Below, one piece after another: positions 18,358-26,672 of a stretch of DNA of 62,701 bases (position 1 is the first letter of the stretch; the number at the start of each line of letters is the position of its first letter). The DNA lies in the NCBI GenBank assembly GCA_964605795.1, contig CAZSDZ010000011.1, positions 1 through 62,701 on the forward strand. Direction: 5' to 3'. A program made the position numbers and the translations under genes. Source of the stretch: JAFGOM01 sp964605795. GTDB lineage: Archaea > Halobacteriota > Methanomicrobia > Methanomicrobiales > Methanospirillaceae. Under the pieces are notes generated by a model that saw only the letters and a program-made list of their open reading frames with translations, ran no database searches and was not told where the DNA came from.

Positions 18358-18984
18358 TTATTGTATCTGGGAATGAAGGAACCTGCAGGTTTCCTGTAGT
18401 TTTGTATACCTGTCATAAATTGTCTTTAATTCAGGTAAATCAAGGTCCGTACTGGTATCCTGCAGGTGAACTACCGGATATATCCGTGAGAGAACGATAA
18501 GGAGTCTTTTGTAAACAAGAACGCTTCGTTTTACTGATACATACTCCCTGATGCGTTCTTCAGGTACACCGGTTTTTCTTGCTCGTGAAACCTCGCTTTC
18601 TATCTCCCGGTTACGGTTCATAATACGATCAATAGCCTGCAACATATCTGGCAGTTTTACCGGTTTAATCAGGTAGTCGTCGATGAGATCTCCATATAAA
18701 AGAACATCTCCGAGAGTCAGACTCTTGCCGGTCTGCATGATAACGGGAATATCCTGAGATTTCTCTCCCTCTTTTATCTTAAGGAGTGTGTCCCAGCCAC
18801 TCATCGGTTTCATCATGATATCAAGGATAATGATATCAGGTATCTCTTCGCCAATCCGTATCAGACACTCCTCTCCACTCAGTGCTCCCCGTGCTGCATG
18901 TCCTTCTGCCTTTAATGTCTCAACAAAAGCCATATTGAGGAGGGGCTCATCATCAACATAGAGGATGAGTAATGGTTTTGTCAT
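18358..18984 (-). CDS. Response regulator with helical C-terminal domain (paralogue of 22421-23047)
   Basis: 208 residues. The receiver domain covers about residues 1-120: acidic pair YVDDEP, phospho-acceptor in IIILDIMMKPMSGWDT, switch Thr in VIMQTGK and Lys in DDYLIKPVK. The C-terminal ~88 residues are helical and match the paralogue at 22421 in order (NR.REIE.EVSRAR..G, REY...KRSVLVYKRLL, closing helix). There is no HTH or enzymatic output domain. It probably works by protein contact, perhaps on a chemotaxis- or motility-like target. It stands alone, convergent with the surface-protein gene. Confidence 0.88.
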   Translation of the reverse strand: MTKPLLILYVDDEPLLNMAFVETLKAEGHAARGALSGEECLIRIGEEIPDIIILDIMMKPMSGWDTLLKIKEGEKSQDIPVIMQTGKSLTLGDVLLYGDLIDDYLIKPVKLPDMLQAIDRIMNRNREIESEVSRARKTGVPEERIREYVSVKRSVLVYKRLLIVLSRIYPVVHLQDTSTDLDLPELKTIYDRYTKLQETCRFLHSQIQ

Positions 18985-19165
18985 GATACTGGTGTGAGGG
19001 ATTCTTTGTGATTATGCTGGCCAACAAGGATGCAGTACCTGATTGAAAAAAAGCAACCAGAATACTGTCTAACCTGTGAAGGTACGATGCATTTCTCATG
19101 AATATTGAGATTTAAGTTATTAATAACTGCCTGAGTGATGCTGGTTCGGTCATCTTTGTTTATCT

Positions 19166-20230
19166 TTATATCCTGTCGTTCTTTATTTCCTCTGATAATC
19201 CTTTCTCTTCCTTTAGTATTGCCTGCGTTTCTTCTTCGATGGTTCGTAAGACATGAGCGATCTCTTCAGTGGTGGGGATATTCCCGAGTAAACTTAAGTC
19301 AAGATTTTCGGGTACATCCTTCCCTGCATCCTGTTCATTGGTGGCTCCCAGGTAGGAAGCACTCTGTTTTATTAATTGTGAAACCTCGAACGGAAAGATT
19401 ATCTTTGTTGCCTGGCCATCAGCCATCTTCTTAAGGGCATCAAGGGAAAGGACGGTAATAGCCCGTTTATCAAGAGCCCGTGCACCCAGTGATATCACTC
19501 GTAATGCCTGTGATTCACCCTGGGACTGTAGAATCTGGCTCATACGATCCCCATCAGCTTTTAAAATCTTACTTTGCCGTTCTCCCTCTGCCGAGAGTAT
19601 CATACTCTTCTTAAGCCCCTCTGCCTTGAGGATTGCAGAACGTTTCTCACCATCGGCCCGCAGAATTGCTGCCCTGCGTTCACGTTCTGCAGCAGTCTGC
19701 TCAGTCATGGCATTCTTGACAGCCCCTACCGGATCAACTTCTTTAATCTCCACCCGTTCTACTTTGACACCCCACTGATCGGTCTCACGGTCAAGAATAT
19801 CTCTTAATTTTGTATTAATCATCTCGCGATTGTAAAGGATCTCATCGAGTTCCATATCTCCAATGATGCCACGAAGGGATGTCTGGGCGAGTGCAACAGT
19901 TGCCAACCGGTAGTTCGCAACCTCAAATACTGATTTTTCCGGATCTACGACCCTGATGTAGACAATAGCATCCACATTGGTTGGTGAGTTATCTTTTGTG
20001 ATCACTTCCTGGCTGGGAACGTCCATGACCATCGTCCGTAAGTCGACGGTGTGGACCTTGGTAATAATAGGAACAACCCAGCGGAAACCTGAGTTTAATT
20101 TTCCGATATATCGTCCAAGACGAATCTGAAGACCCTGTTCGTACGGTTGAATGATAATAACTCCCCGTGCGAAGATGAAAAGAATGATGATAACCAACAG
20201 TATTGTAATGAATGTGTCTGCAAATGCCAT
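19166..20230 (-). CDS. SPFH/Band 7 (stomatin-like) membrane protein
   Basis: 354 residues. One N-terminal membrane helix (residues 7-27) is followed by the band-7 domain (VVPIITKVHTVDLRTMVMDVP, DIYVRVVDPEKSVFEV-like segment, QTSLRGIIGDMELDEIL). The typical alanine/glutamate-rich helical repeats around RRAAILRADGEKRSAILKAEG and the QSQGESQALR segment follow. Such proteins form ring-like cages in the membrane and bind membrane proteases. The NfeD-type protein is 5 bases upstream, the standard stomatin-NfeD pair. Assignment is secure. Confidence 0.95.
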   Translation of the reverse strand: MAFADTFITILLVIIILFIFARGVIIIQPYEQGLQIRLGRYIGKLNSGFRWVVPIITKVHTVDLRTMVMDVPSQEVITKDNSPTNVDAIVYIRVVDPEKSVFEVANYRLATVALAQTSLRGIIGDMELDEILYNREMINTKLRDILDRETDQWGVKVERVEIKEVDPVGAVKNAMTEQTAAERERRAAILRADGEKRSAILKAEGLKKSMILSAEGERQSKILKADGDRMSQILQSQGESQALRVISLGARALDKRAITVLSLDALKKMADGQATKIIFPFEVSQLIKQSASYLGATNEQDAGKDVPENLDLSLLGNIPTTEEIAHVLRTIEEETQAILKEEKGLSEEIKNDRI

Positions 20231-20235
20231 ACTAT

Positions 20236-20694
20236 CTACACCTCTTCTACCACCACATGAACACCCTGTGATGATACTACGATAATCCGGGAATCTTTAG
20301 GAATAAATGCCCCTGTGCTCTTAGCACTCCACTCCTGTCCGTCGAGTTCAACCTTTCCTGTTATTGTATCAGGATTCACGGCCTTAAGGACAAGTCCGCT
20401 TTTTCCGATGACCGAATCCATGCTGGTAGCCCTTGGTTTTTCCTCAAATGGTGTCAGGCGACTGTAGATCCAGATGGTTAATCCCGATGCGATGAACGCG
20501 ATGATAACCCCTACAATAATGCCTGCAGATGATTCAAAAACATCAAAACCAAGCAGAATGAGAATCCCGATAATAATCAGCACGGTACCCGGCACAGCCA
20601 GGAAAAAGCCTGGTGAAAAGACTTCGAGCATCAGAAATCCTGCACCTAACAGGATTATGATCCAGCCATTTGATAGGATCTCTGCCAAAGCCAT
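20236..20694 (-). CDS. NfeD family protein (short form)
   Basis: 152 residues, a short NfeD lacking the serine protease domain. Three to four membrane helices (about residues 8-26, 28-47, 55-75) precede a C-terminal OB fold (residues 90-150: SVIGKSGLVLKAVNP, GKVELDGQEWSAKS). The conserved GxVxLxGxxWxA pattern is clear. It is co-transcribed with the stomatin-like gene, and the two are expected to form one membrane complex. Confidence 0.93.
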   Translation of the reverse strand: MALAEILSNGWIIILLGAGFLMLEVFSPGFFLAVPGTVLIIIGILILLGFDVFESSAGIIVGVIIAFIASGLTIWIYSRLTPFEEKPRATSMDSVIGKSGLVLKAVNPDTITGKVELDGQEWSAKSTGAFIPKDSRIIVVSSQGVHVVVEEV

Positions 20695-20733
20695 GTTCCA
20701 GATTCAACGTATCATCACAAAAAGGTATGGATA

Positions 20734-21603
20734 TCAGTAACCGGTTTTCTTTCTGAGAAGCGCAATCTTTGCCCCGCGGGATACATGCAGTTCCTCAGCA
20801 ATCGGCAGACATTTTGCGCTCAAAAGATACGCTATCGGGGGAAGTCCACAAAACTCACGCAAACTTTCATAATTTGCCATTCCTTTCGCAATAATCAGGG
20901 TGCAGTCATCAAGGGCATCGAGAACGACAGGGGGAAGAAGATCAAACCTGATACCATGTTCTGTTCCCGCTCCTGATCCGATGAGCAGATCACATACCTC
21001 TGCTATTCCCAGAGCCTCTGCTTCTTTACGTGTTGCATCATTCAAGATGGGGGCATCGCGGACCACTACGGTCAGATGAGCTCCCTGGTTATAAAGGTAT
21101 TGCAGTAACAGGTGATCAAAAACGATCTCACCGCAGTTATCAGTGAAATACACAACCCGGGAAGACAAGGCCAGAATCTCATTGGTGTGGTCGATATCGA
21201 GTCCTTTGGCAAAGTTTTCCTCAAAGAATGCATAAAAATCGGTAGTGACATCATGTCCCTCTACTGCATAGTCAAAGGTATTTGCGATAACACTCGCAAG
21301 AACATAGTCAGAAAATGTCTGCAGCCGGTTTTTTACCTTCATTGCAACCGCTAAAGATTCGGCATCTGAATGTGCTTTTATCTGCACAAAGGGATCCGGG
21401 CATGAGAACATTGCATAGACTGTTCGATGCAGAAAGCTGGCTATCATGGGATGAGACCATGCCGGATGGTCAAGTAAGGTTGCGATTAGCTGTTGAGCCT
21501 CCTTCTCGACATGTGTTATCGTGTCAGGTTCTGCCCCCGCGGATATCCCCTCATACGAAACCCGGGAGAGAAGACACGTACTGCAACGTTTATCTAAAGT
21601 CAT
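20734..21603 (-). CDS. DUF89 family (ARMT1-like) metal-dependent phosphatase
   Basis: 289 residues, the archaeal single-domain length. The metal-binding signature FTDNCGEIVFDHLL matches the family DNxGExxxD core, and LIIAKGMANYESL is the second conserved motif (KGxxNYE). A CxxC pair at the N-terminus (RCSTCLLS) is typical for archaeal members. Members studied elsewhere are damage-control phosphatases hydrolysing sugar phosphates or phosphometabolites; the substrate here is unknown. It lies 40 bases upstream of the NfeD gene on the same strand and directly downstream of tRNA-Pro. Confidence 0.88.
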   Translation of the reverse strand: MTLDKRCSTCLLSRVSYEGISAGAEPDTITHVEKEAQQLIATLLDHPAWSHPMIASFLHRTVYAMFSCPDPFVQIKAHSDAESLAVAMKVKNRLQTFSDYVLASVIANTFDYAVEGHDVTTDFYAFFEENFAKGLDIDHTNEILALSSRVVYFTDNCGEIVFDHLLLQYLYNQGAHLTVVVRDAPILNDATRKEAEALGIAEVCDLLIGSGAGTEHGIRFDLLPPVVLDALDDCTLIIAKGMANYESLREFCGLPPIAYLLSAKCLPIAEELHVSRGAKIALLRKKTGY

Positions 21604-21611
21604 ACGATCAT

Positions 21612-21617
21612 AAAAAA
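21612..21617 (-). terminator. Oligo-T terminator of tRNA-Pro
   Basis: Six T residues on the minus strand, five bases past the mature 3' end of the tRNA, followed almost at once by the start of the DUF89 gene. Confidence 0.45.
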
Positions 21618-21622
21618 GGGGA

Positions 21623-21695
21623 TGGGGCCATCGAGATTCGAACTCGAGTCAGAAGACCCCCAGTCTCCTAGGATGCCAGGCTACCCTATGGCCCC
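21623..21695 (-). tRNA. tRNA-Pro (anticodon GGG)
   Basis: A 73-nt cloverleaf on the minus strand. The acceptor stem GGGGCCA pairs with TGGCCCC, the T arm is TCGAG-TTCGAAT-CTCGA, and the anticodon stem GGAGA pairs with TCTTC (one G-U). The loop is CTGGGGG, giving anticodon GGG, which reads CCC/CCU proline codons. The discriminator base is A. CCA is not encoded. I see no intron. Confidence 0.93.
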
Positions 21696-21720
21696 GTAGT
21701 CAAACATATTGAACCGGTTG

Positions 21721-21730
21721 CCATATATCA
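21721..21730 (-). promoter_or_regulatory. TATA element of tRNA-Pro
   Basis: TGATATATGG on the minus strand is centred about 30 bases before the tRNA 5' end, close to the spacing expected for transcription starting at or just before the mature end. Confidence 0.5.
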
Positions 21731-22061
21731 CTTATCTTCTGTTTTGTATCTGCATAAAACCGGGTTTATACGGTCAGCATAAAGGGGGTGATGGTGTTCA
21801 AAGGAAGGAGTGAGTCAAGGATACCGAAAAAATCCATCTCTCTCCCGGCTATGGGTACCATACAAAAGCCCTTGCGCTTTTATGGTGTTTTAGTGTGATT
21901 CGTGAGACACGCATGAGAAACATCCGGATATGAGGCAGGTCTTTTTACCTCACGTATCTTTATAGCCGTGGGATTGAAAGAATTCAAAGTAATACTTTTT
22001 TTCGGCAAAACTATATTGGATAACGATAGTATATTGTAATTAATCGGGGTGCAGGTATTAC
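21731..22061. other. Intergenic region upstream of the Roadblock gene
   Basis: About 330 bases without a protein-like frame. The last 60 contain a TATA-like ACTATATTGG near 22007-22016 and GGGGTG (22046-22051) as the ribosome-binding site of the Roadblock gene. Confidence 0.4.
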
Positions 22062-22421
22062 ATGCTCAAAGAGAAGATAGCTACTATCATTGGGATGATC
22101 AAAGGGATAGATGGAGTAACTGCCTGCACACTGGTCTCCAGGGATGGGGTATTGCTTGGTAAATATGCGGATACCGAGTTTAATGAGGCATGGTTTGCAG
22201 CGATGAGCGCAACCCTGCTTGCATCAGCCGAATCTGCCTCTGTTATCATAAAAATTCAGTCCCCGGATGTCGTGATGATTCGATCATCGGATGGCACCCT
22301 TGTTATTCTTGGGGCCGGGGAGAAACTATTGATTACTGCTCTTGTTACATCGCAGTCTGATATTATGCAGGTGATAGAAGAACTGATGCAGTTGGCAGAA
22401 GAGGTTGGAGGTTACTTTTAA
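22062..22421 (+). CDS. Roadblock/LC7 domain protein
   Basis: 119 residues, the whole of which fits one Roadblock/LC7 fold: an amphipathic first helix, then DGVTACTLVSRDGVLLG, a central helix with the AMSATLLASAESAS segment, and the closing strands PDVVMIRSSDGTLVIL and LLITALVTS. Such proteins dimerise and in prokaryotes often partner with MglA-type small GTPases. No GTPase is next to it here. Instead it overlaps the following response regulator by one base (TAATG), which suggests the two proteins act together. Confidence 0.9.
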   Translation: MLKEKIATIIGMIKGIDGVTACTLVSRDGVLLGKYADTEFNEAWFAAMSATLLASAESASVIIKIQSPDVVMIRSSDGTLVILGAGEKLLITALVTSQSDIMQVIEELMQLAEEVGGYF

Positions 22422-23047
22422 TGGCAACTATTCTGGTGATAGATGACAGCCCGTTTATTGTGGATATTTTTATAACGATGCTTGAACGGGGAGGATATGA
22501 CACGTATTCAGCAAACAGCGGTCCTGATGGAATAGAACTTTTAAAGACGGTGACCCCGGATCTGCTCCTGCTCGATATTATGATGGAACCTATGGACGGT
22601 TGGGAGACTCTGGTTGCCATTAAACAGAATTTCGAGACAAAGGACATCCCGGTTATGATGCTTACGGCAAAGCAGCTGACCCCTCAGGAAGCACAGGAAT
22701 ACGGTATATATATTGAAGATTATATTCTTAAACCGGTGACACATGCAGAATTATATGCTGCGATTGAGGGAATTCTCACGAGAAAACGCCGAATTGAAGA
22801 GGATATGGAGCGGGCTGTTGCTGGCGGGTTTGACAAGACCATCATATCTGAATATGGCAGGCTTGTCAAGAGTGTAGAGATAACAAAAAGGCTGTTAAAA
22901 TTGCTTGAATCGACCTATAATCTGAGTGATCCATCAATGCGTCTTTCCGATGATATCAATAACGCCATTAAAAGCATGGCAATGAACCTGAAGTTCCAGG
23001 AAGAACGGGTTGAACAGATACGAACAGAGTTTCAGAAAGAACAGTGA
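22421..23047 (+). CDS. Response regulator coupled to a Roadblock protein (paralogue of 18358-18984)
   Basis: 208 residues. The receiver domain has the acidic pair IDDSPF, phospho-acceptor strand LLLLDIMMEPMDGWETL, Thr in VMMLTAK and Lys in YILKPVT. The C-terminal region (about 120-208) is helical and aligns with the paralogue at 18358: TRKRRIEEDMERAVAGG, EY.R.VKSVEITKRLLKLLE, then a terminal coiled coil. No DNA-binding domain is present. Its ATG shares a base with the Roadblock stop, so translation is coupled. Confidence 0.92.
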   Translation: MATILVIDDSPFIVDIFITMLERGGYDTYSANSGPDGIELLKTVTPDLLLLDIMMEPMDGWETLVAIKQNFETKDIPVMMLTAKQLTPQEAQEYGIYIEDYILKPVTHAELYAAIEGILTRKRRIEEDMERAVAGGFDKTIISEYGRLVKSVEITKRLLKLLESTYNLSDPSMRLSDDINNAIKSMAMNLKFQEERVEQIRTEFQKEQ

Positions 23048-23102
23048 TAACGCTGCAGGAACAAGAGACGACGCAGAATTTCACTGCATCGCATTTTCTT
23101 TT

Positions 23103-23291
23103 TTATACTTTTTCAACCGTAATCCTGACACGATCCCCTGCTTTAAATGCATGATCTTTCGGGACATCAATATTAAACCATAATGTACCAGGATCGTCCT
23201 GGGTATTATCCTGGGACATCAGGCAGTCTTTTTTCTCATTGATTGCCGCGACAAACTCCACTTCTGATTCAAAGGTTACTTTCGTGTTCAT
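23103..23291 (-). CDS. Small conserved-looking protein of unknown function
   Basis: 62 residues with a compact alternating pattern and a C-terminal strand FKAGDRVRITVEKV, reminiscent of small OB- or SH3-like folds. It starts at ATG 23291 close to a perfect 12-bp palindrome (TCGTTATAACGA, 23302-23313). The composition is protein-like and it fills the gap between convergent and divergent neighbours. No family recognised. Confidence 0.6.
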   Translation of the reverse strand: MNTKVTFESEVEFVAAINEKKDCLMSQDNTQDDPGTLWFNIDVPKDHAFKAGDRVRITVEKV

Positions 23292-23301
23292 GATAATAAA
23301 C

Positions 23302-23313
23302 TCGTTATAACGA
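23302..23313. repeat. 12-bp perfect palindrome upstream of the small gene
   Basis: TCGTTATAACGA reads the same on both strands and lies 11 bases before the start codon at 23291. It contains a TATA-like core but is too close to the start to be a standard promoter, so an operator is a possible reading. Confidence 0.35.
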
Positions 23314-23336
23314 TAGAAAAAGAGGGTGGTTGTGTA

Positions 23337-23585
23337 TCAGCAACGCGGGGATACCATCCAGGTGGTGCTGTTTGAGTAACTCCACCGGACAATAGACAAT
23401 TCCTGGCAGATATCTGCAAGAATGGCCATGTTGGTACCCACTTCCTTGGATGATAATCCAAGGTCTTTTGCTATATACTTGGACTTGAAATAGTGTTTCC
23501 CTGAGATCAAGCCCCCTTTGAGATACGTAACAAGACGCACCTGCGTTTCATTATACTTATCTCGTAATATTCCCTTTGATGGTAT
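23337..23585 (-). CDS. DUF7123-like small winged-helix protein, apparent AUA start
   Basis: 82 residues if read from an ATA at 23585. The conserved body KHYFKSKYIAKDLGLSSKEVG followed by RWSYSNSTTW matches the small archaeal HTH family I know as DUF7123, whose members have about 15-25 residues before that body. No ATG, GTG or TTG lies in frame upstream except a GTG at 23540, which would cut off PSKGILRDKYNETQ. The ATA is preceded at 7 bases by GGAGGCGAT, a near-perfect Shine-Dalgarno sequence. Either ATA initiates translation, or the base is an error or mutation of ATG. Probably a DNA-binding regulator. Confidence 0.72.
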   Translation of the reverse strand: MPSKGILRDKYNETQVRLVTYLKGGLISGKHYFKSKYIAKDLGLSSKEVGTNMAILADICQELSIVRWSYSNSTTWMVSPRC

Positions 23586-23588
23586 ATA

Positions 23589-23636
23589 ATCGCCTCCATC
23601 AGGCCTAATTATTCATTTCATTTGAAACATAAATAA
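23589..23636 (-). promoter_or_regulatory. Promoter and Shine-Dalgarno of the DUF7123-like gene
   Basis: On the minus strand TTATTTATG (23628-23636) fits an archaeal TATA box, predicting transcription from about 23605. GGAGGCGAT (23589-23597) follows and matches the 16S 3' end except for one base. Together they point to translation starting at 23585. Confidence 0.5.
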
Positions 23637-23723
23637 CTAATGGATCTATCATGGATCTTCACGATTGCACCGGTATGCTGACAGAACCATCTGGTGCAAC
23701 CCCTGTCCTGCCTGGTACTGCCT

Positions 23724-25565
23724 TCATTCTATTGGATAGGTCCCTATCATCTCGATAAGTCTTGCAAGAGCTGATTCCCTCATTCCTTCAACAAATTTGA
23801 TACTCCCGACAACGAGGTGCCCTCCCCCGTTAATTCCTGCACCTGGCATCTCTTCCCGTAAATTCCTGACCATCTCAGGGATATTTAAGAGGATTCCCCG
23901 GGATCGCAGTACTGCAAAATCAGGGCCGAATCCGAGAGTAACCACCGGCTGCCCGGCATGCATCTGGCAGAGCCGGTCATGTACTTCCCCAGATGTCTTT
24001 CCCGGTGGCGGGAAGGTAAATTTATGGGCATGGATCTCAACATCAAGAAGGAAGAGATGTGCACCGTTATCCAGTTCACGTCTCTGTACATGGGGCATAC
24101 AGGTTCTTATCTGCTCTTCTATTGCATTGTTAGACTCTTTGACCAGTAAATAAACGAGTTCCCTGCTCCGCTTCTCGTTCTCGTTTAAGAAAAGGATATC
24201 TTTGATTATCTCTCTTCCATCATTGAATCGGAGATAAAATTGTTCGTAATCAAGGGCTGATGCGATCTCTTTGCAGAGTGGTTCCGGGAAGTTTTCGGCG
24301 ACGAGATCCAGGTATCTCTGACGTTCTGGAGCTGCACTCCTGTCCCCGACTGCAGCAACCGCAGCAAGGTGTTTTATCCGCTCTTCAACCCCGGGGGAGA
24401 TGAGACGTGCTATCTCAACGCCAAGCATCCCGGCAGTTATCCCGAAGTCACCCCCGACATGGTAGGGGTTTGCATGGGATATCAGGTACTGATCCACGAT
24501 CTCATCAGGATGGTGATGGTCAAAGACGATCATGGGAATGTCATAGACTTCTGCCATCTTCATGGACGGGAGATCCTCTTCTGTTGAGCCGTTATCAGTA
24601 AGGACGATAAGGGGCATTTTTTGTCCAAACCTGATACTGTCCCGCGTTGCATAATCAAGATCCCGTGTAATATCCTCTATCTCGTAGAACGGAGCTTTGG
24701 ATGGCGCCCTCTTAAAAAGGAAGTAATCAGCGTCATAATCCTTTCCCGACTCATTGATGAGTGATACGACCGCCTGCTCAATGGCCACGGCAGAACATAT
24801 CCCGTCAGCATCGGCATGATGACGGACCAGAATCGGTTGGGCGGTAAATACCGCTTTTCGTATCTGCGCTGCGATTTTTCGCATCTCTGGTCGCAGGAGT
24901 TGTAACACGTCACTCTGAATGAGGAGCGGAATATCTTCCGGCTCTGCCCGTTCGTTCAAGGCATCCTCGATTCTTTGTTCTACCAAAGCGGCCTCTTCGC
25001 AGGAAAGCGGGCGCATATCACTTAATTCTATCTGTAACTGGCCACCACGCTGCATAACCTCTCCTGATACCGAGACCATGTTCCCCTGACCTACCTCGGG
25101 AAAGGCGCGTTTCCCGGCTTCGATGAATCCTGCAGCATTCTCAGTCCCACTCTCGTCTACGAGGGTAAAGATGGTCGGTCCCGAGGTCTGCTTTATCTGG
25201 GCGACCTGGCAGGTGAGATGTACGGTTCTCCCCACCCTTGTTTTGAGATCACAAAGCAGGGTTTGACGTTTTTTACATGATATCTGCTCGATTGTGTACG
25301 AGGTGATAATTATCTCTTCAAGATCGATATTTCCATTATTACGGATTGCATTGATCCTGACCATGATGGTCTCACCAGCCTTGTGGGTGGTCAGGATATT
25401 ACTTTTATGAACCAGTCCCTTGACTGAATCGTTGAGATATACAAAACTACCAAAATTCGCAAAACCTTCTATTATACCTGAATATATCTTTCCAATACTG
25501 AGATCTGATATTTCACATTCATTGCCCAGACGATATACTATCGTTGCATTCTCTGCTGATGACAT
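23724..25565 (-). CDS. Archaeal RecJ-like DHH phosphoesterase with S1 and OB domains
   Basis: 613 residues. An N-terminal S1 domain (about residues 20-85: GKIYSGIIEGFANFGSFVYL), an OB fold (residues 110-185), then a DHH catalytic domain with HADADGICSAVAIEQ (motif I), TDNGSTEEDLPS, and the naming motif IVFDHHHPDE. The C-terminal DHHA1 domain ends with GINGGGHLVVGSIKF. This is the layout of euryarchaeal RecJ-like proteins, which include single-strand nucleases of the replisome (GAN) and RNA-directed exonucleases. All metal ligands appear intact. It is monocistronic, 168 bases downstream of the rnz operon. Confidence 0.92.
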   Translation of the reverse strand: MSSAENATIVYRLGNECEISDLSIGKIYSGIIEGFANFGSFVYLNDSVKGLVHKSNILTTHKAGETIMVRINAIRNNGNIDLEEIIITSYTIEQISCKKRQTLLCDLKTRVGRTVHLTCQVAQIKQTSGPTIFTLVDESGTENAAGFIEAGKRAFPEVGQGNMVSVSGEVMQRGGQLQIELSDMRPLSCEEAALVEQRIEDALNERAEPEDIPLLIQSDVLQLLRPEMRKIAAQIRKAVFTAQPILVRHHADADGICSAVAIEQAVVSLINESGKDYDADYFLFKRAPSKAPFYEIEDITRDLDYATRDSIRFGQKMPLIVLTDNGSTEEDLPSMKMAEVYDIPMIVFDHHHPDEIVDQYLISHANPYHVGGDFGITAGMLGVEIARLISPGVEERIKHLAAVAAVGDRSAAPERQRYLDLVAENFPEPLCKEIASALDYEQFYLRFNDGREIIKDILFLNENEKRSRELVYLLVKESNNAIEEQIRTCMPHVQRRELDNGAHLFLLDVEIHAHKFTFPPPGKTSGEVHDRLCQMHAGQPVVTLGFGPDFAVLRSRGILLNIPEMVRNLREEMPGAGINGGGHLVVGSIKFVEGMRESALARLIEMIGTYPIE

Positions 25566-25733
25566 GTTGTTGGCACCTGTCGTTTTTTATTCTGGTCTGC
25601 TATCTCCCTTATAGTGGAGGCAGACCTCTCTGCTTGCAGAATGATTCTGAAATAAAGCCAATAATCCTTTCTGCAGATATGAGTTTTCATATATGCAACC
25701 TCAGAAAGGATAAGTGATCTCATCCTTTGGGTA

Positions 25734-26672
25734 TCAGTCGTGAAATGGTACCTCACAGACATCAAGATCATCAGGGATGATAATATCTCCAAAAAACTCC
25801 TGTTCGGCATCATGGCGATGGAGTGCGGTCTGGGTATACCGCGAACTGATATGGAAGAGTGCGAGTTTTCGAACCGAGAGTTCCCGGGCACATATGCCGG
25901 CATCACCGGCAGTTGCATGGAAGAATTCCCGAGCTCGCTCCTGTTGCTCTGAATCAAAGGTTGCATCATGAATCAGGAGATCTGCATTGGTTCCAAATCT
26001 CTCTAGTTCCTTTTTATTTAATCGTGTATCCCCTGTATAGATGATTTTTCTACCAGGTCTCTCAGGTCCGAGTACCTGGTCAGGTCTGATTATCCGCTCT
26101 TCTTTCTCTGTTCTGACGGTTATTGTCTCGCCACGCTGTAGTTTTCCAAAGAGGGGACCGGGTCTGATACCCAGATCGATGGCACCCTGCCGGTTAAATC
26201 TGCCCGGTCGCGAGTCTTCAGTAAAACAGTATCCTACCGCAGGTATCCCATGATCAGCCCTGCAGACCTGCACGGTAAACCCTAAAAACCGATACGCATC
26301 GCCGGGCTGTACCTGAATCGCATTGACGGCAAATGAGAACCGTGTCCGGCAGATCCTGGTAATGTCTGAAACGATCTCTGAAACGATGTCTGGTCCATAA
26401 ATCGTAAGCGGTTCGAGCCTTCCATTAAACGTCAACGTCTGAAGCAGCCCGATTATTCCGAGATAATGATCCGCATGCCAGTGTGTGATGAATATCTCAG
26501 ACACCCCGAAACCGGTTCGTGCACGCATCATCTGTTGTTGTGTGCCTTCTCCACAGTCAAAGAGGATGTCATGGGATCCCCACTTGAGAAGGATTGCAGG
26601 GAGGTTACGTGAGACTGAGGGAAGTGCTCCGGATGTGCCGAGAAAGTATACAAAGAGGGTCTCTCCGGTCAT
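25734..26672 (-). CDS. rnz: Ribonuclease Z
   Basis: Endonuclease that trims tRNA 3' trailers. 312 residues from the ATG at 26672, which overlaps the stop of the TIM-barrel gene by 4 nt. The metallo-beta-lactamase core is complete: HWHADH with His64, His66, Asp68 and His69, the upstream FDCGEGTQQQ, the flexible-arm region after residue 150, and the C-terminal SSRYT motif. Length fits the short archaeal/bacterial RNase Z. It suits a genome whose tRNAs lack encoded CCA, as in both tRNA genes here. Confidence 0.96.
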   Translation of the reverse strand: MTGETLFVYFLGTSGALPSVSRNLPAILLKWGSHDILFDCGEGTQQQMMRARTGFGVSEIFITHWHADHYLGIIGLLQTLTFNGRLEPLTIYGPDIVSEIVSDITRICRTRFSFAVNAIQVQPGDAYRFLGFTVQVCRADHGIPAVGYCFTEDSRPGRFNRQGAIDLGIRPGPLFGKLQRGETITVRTEKEERIIRPDQVLGPERPGRKIIYTGDTRLNKKELERFGTNADLLIHDATFDSEQQERAREFFHATAGDAGICARELSVRKLALFHISSRYTQTALHRHDAEQEFFGDIIIPDDLDVCEVPFHD

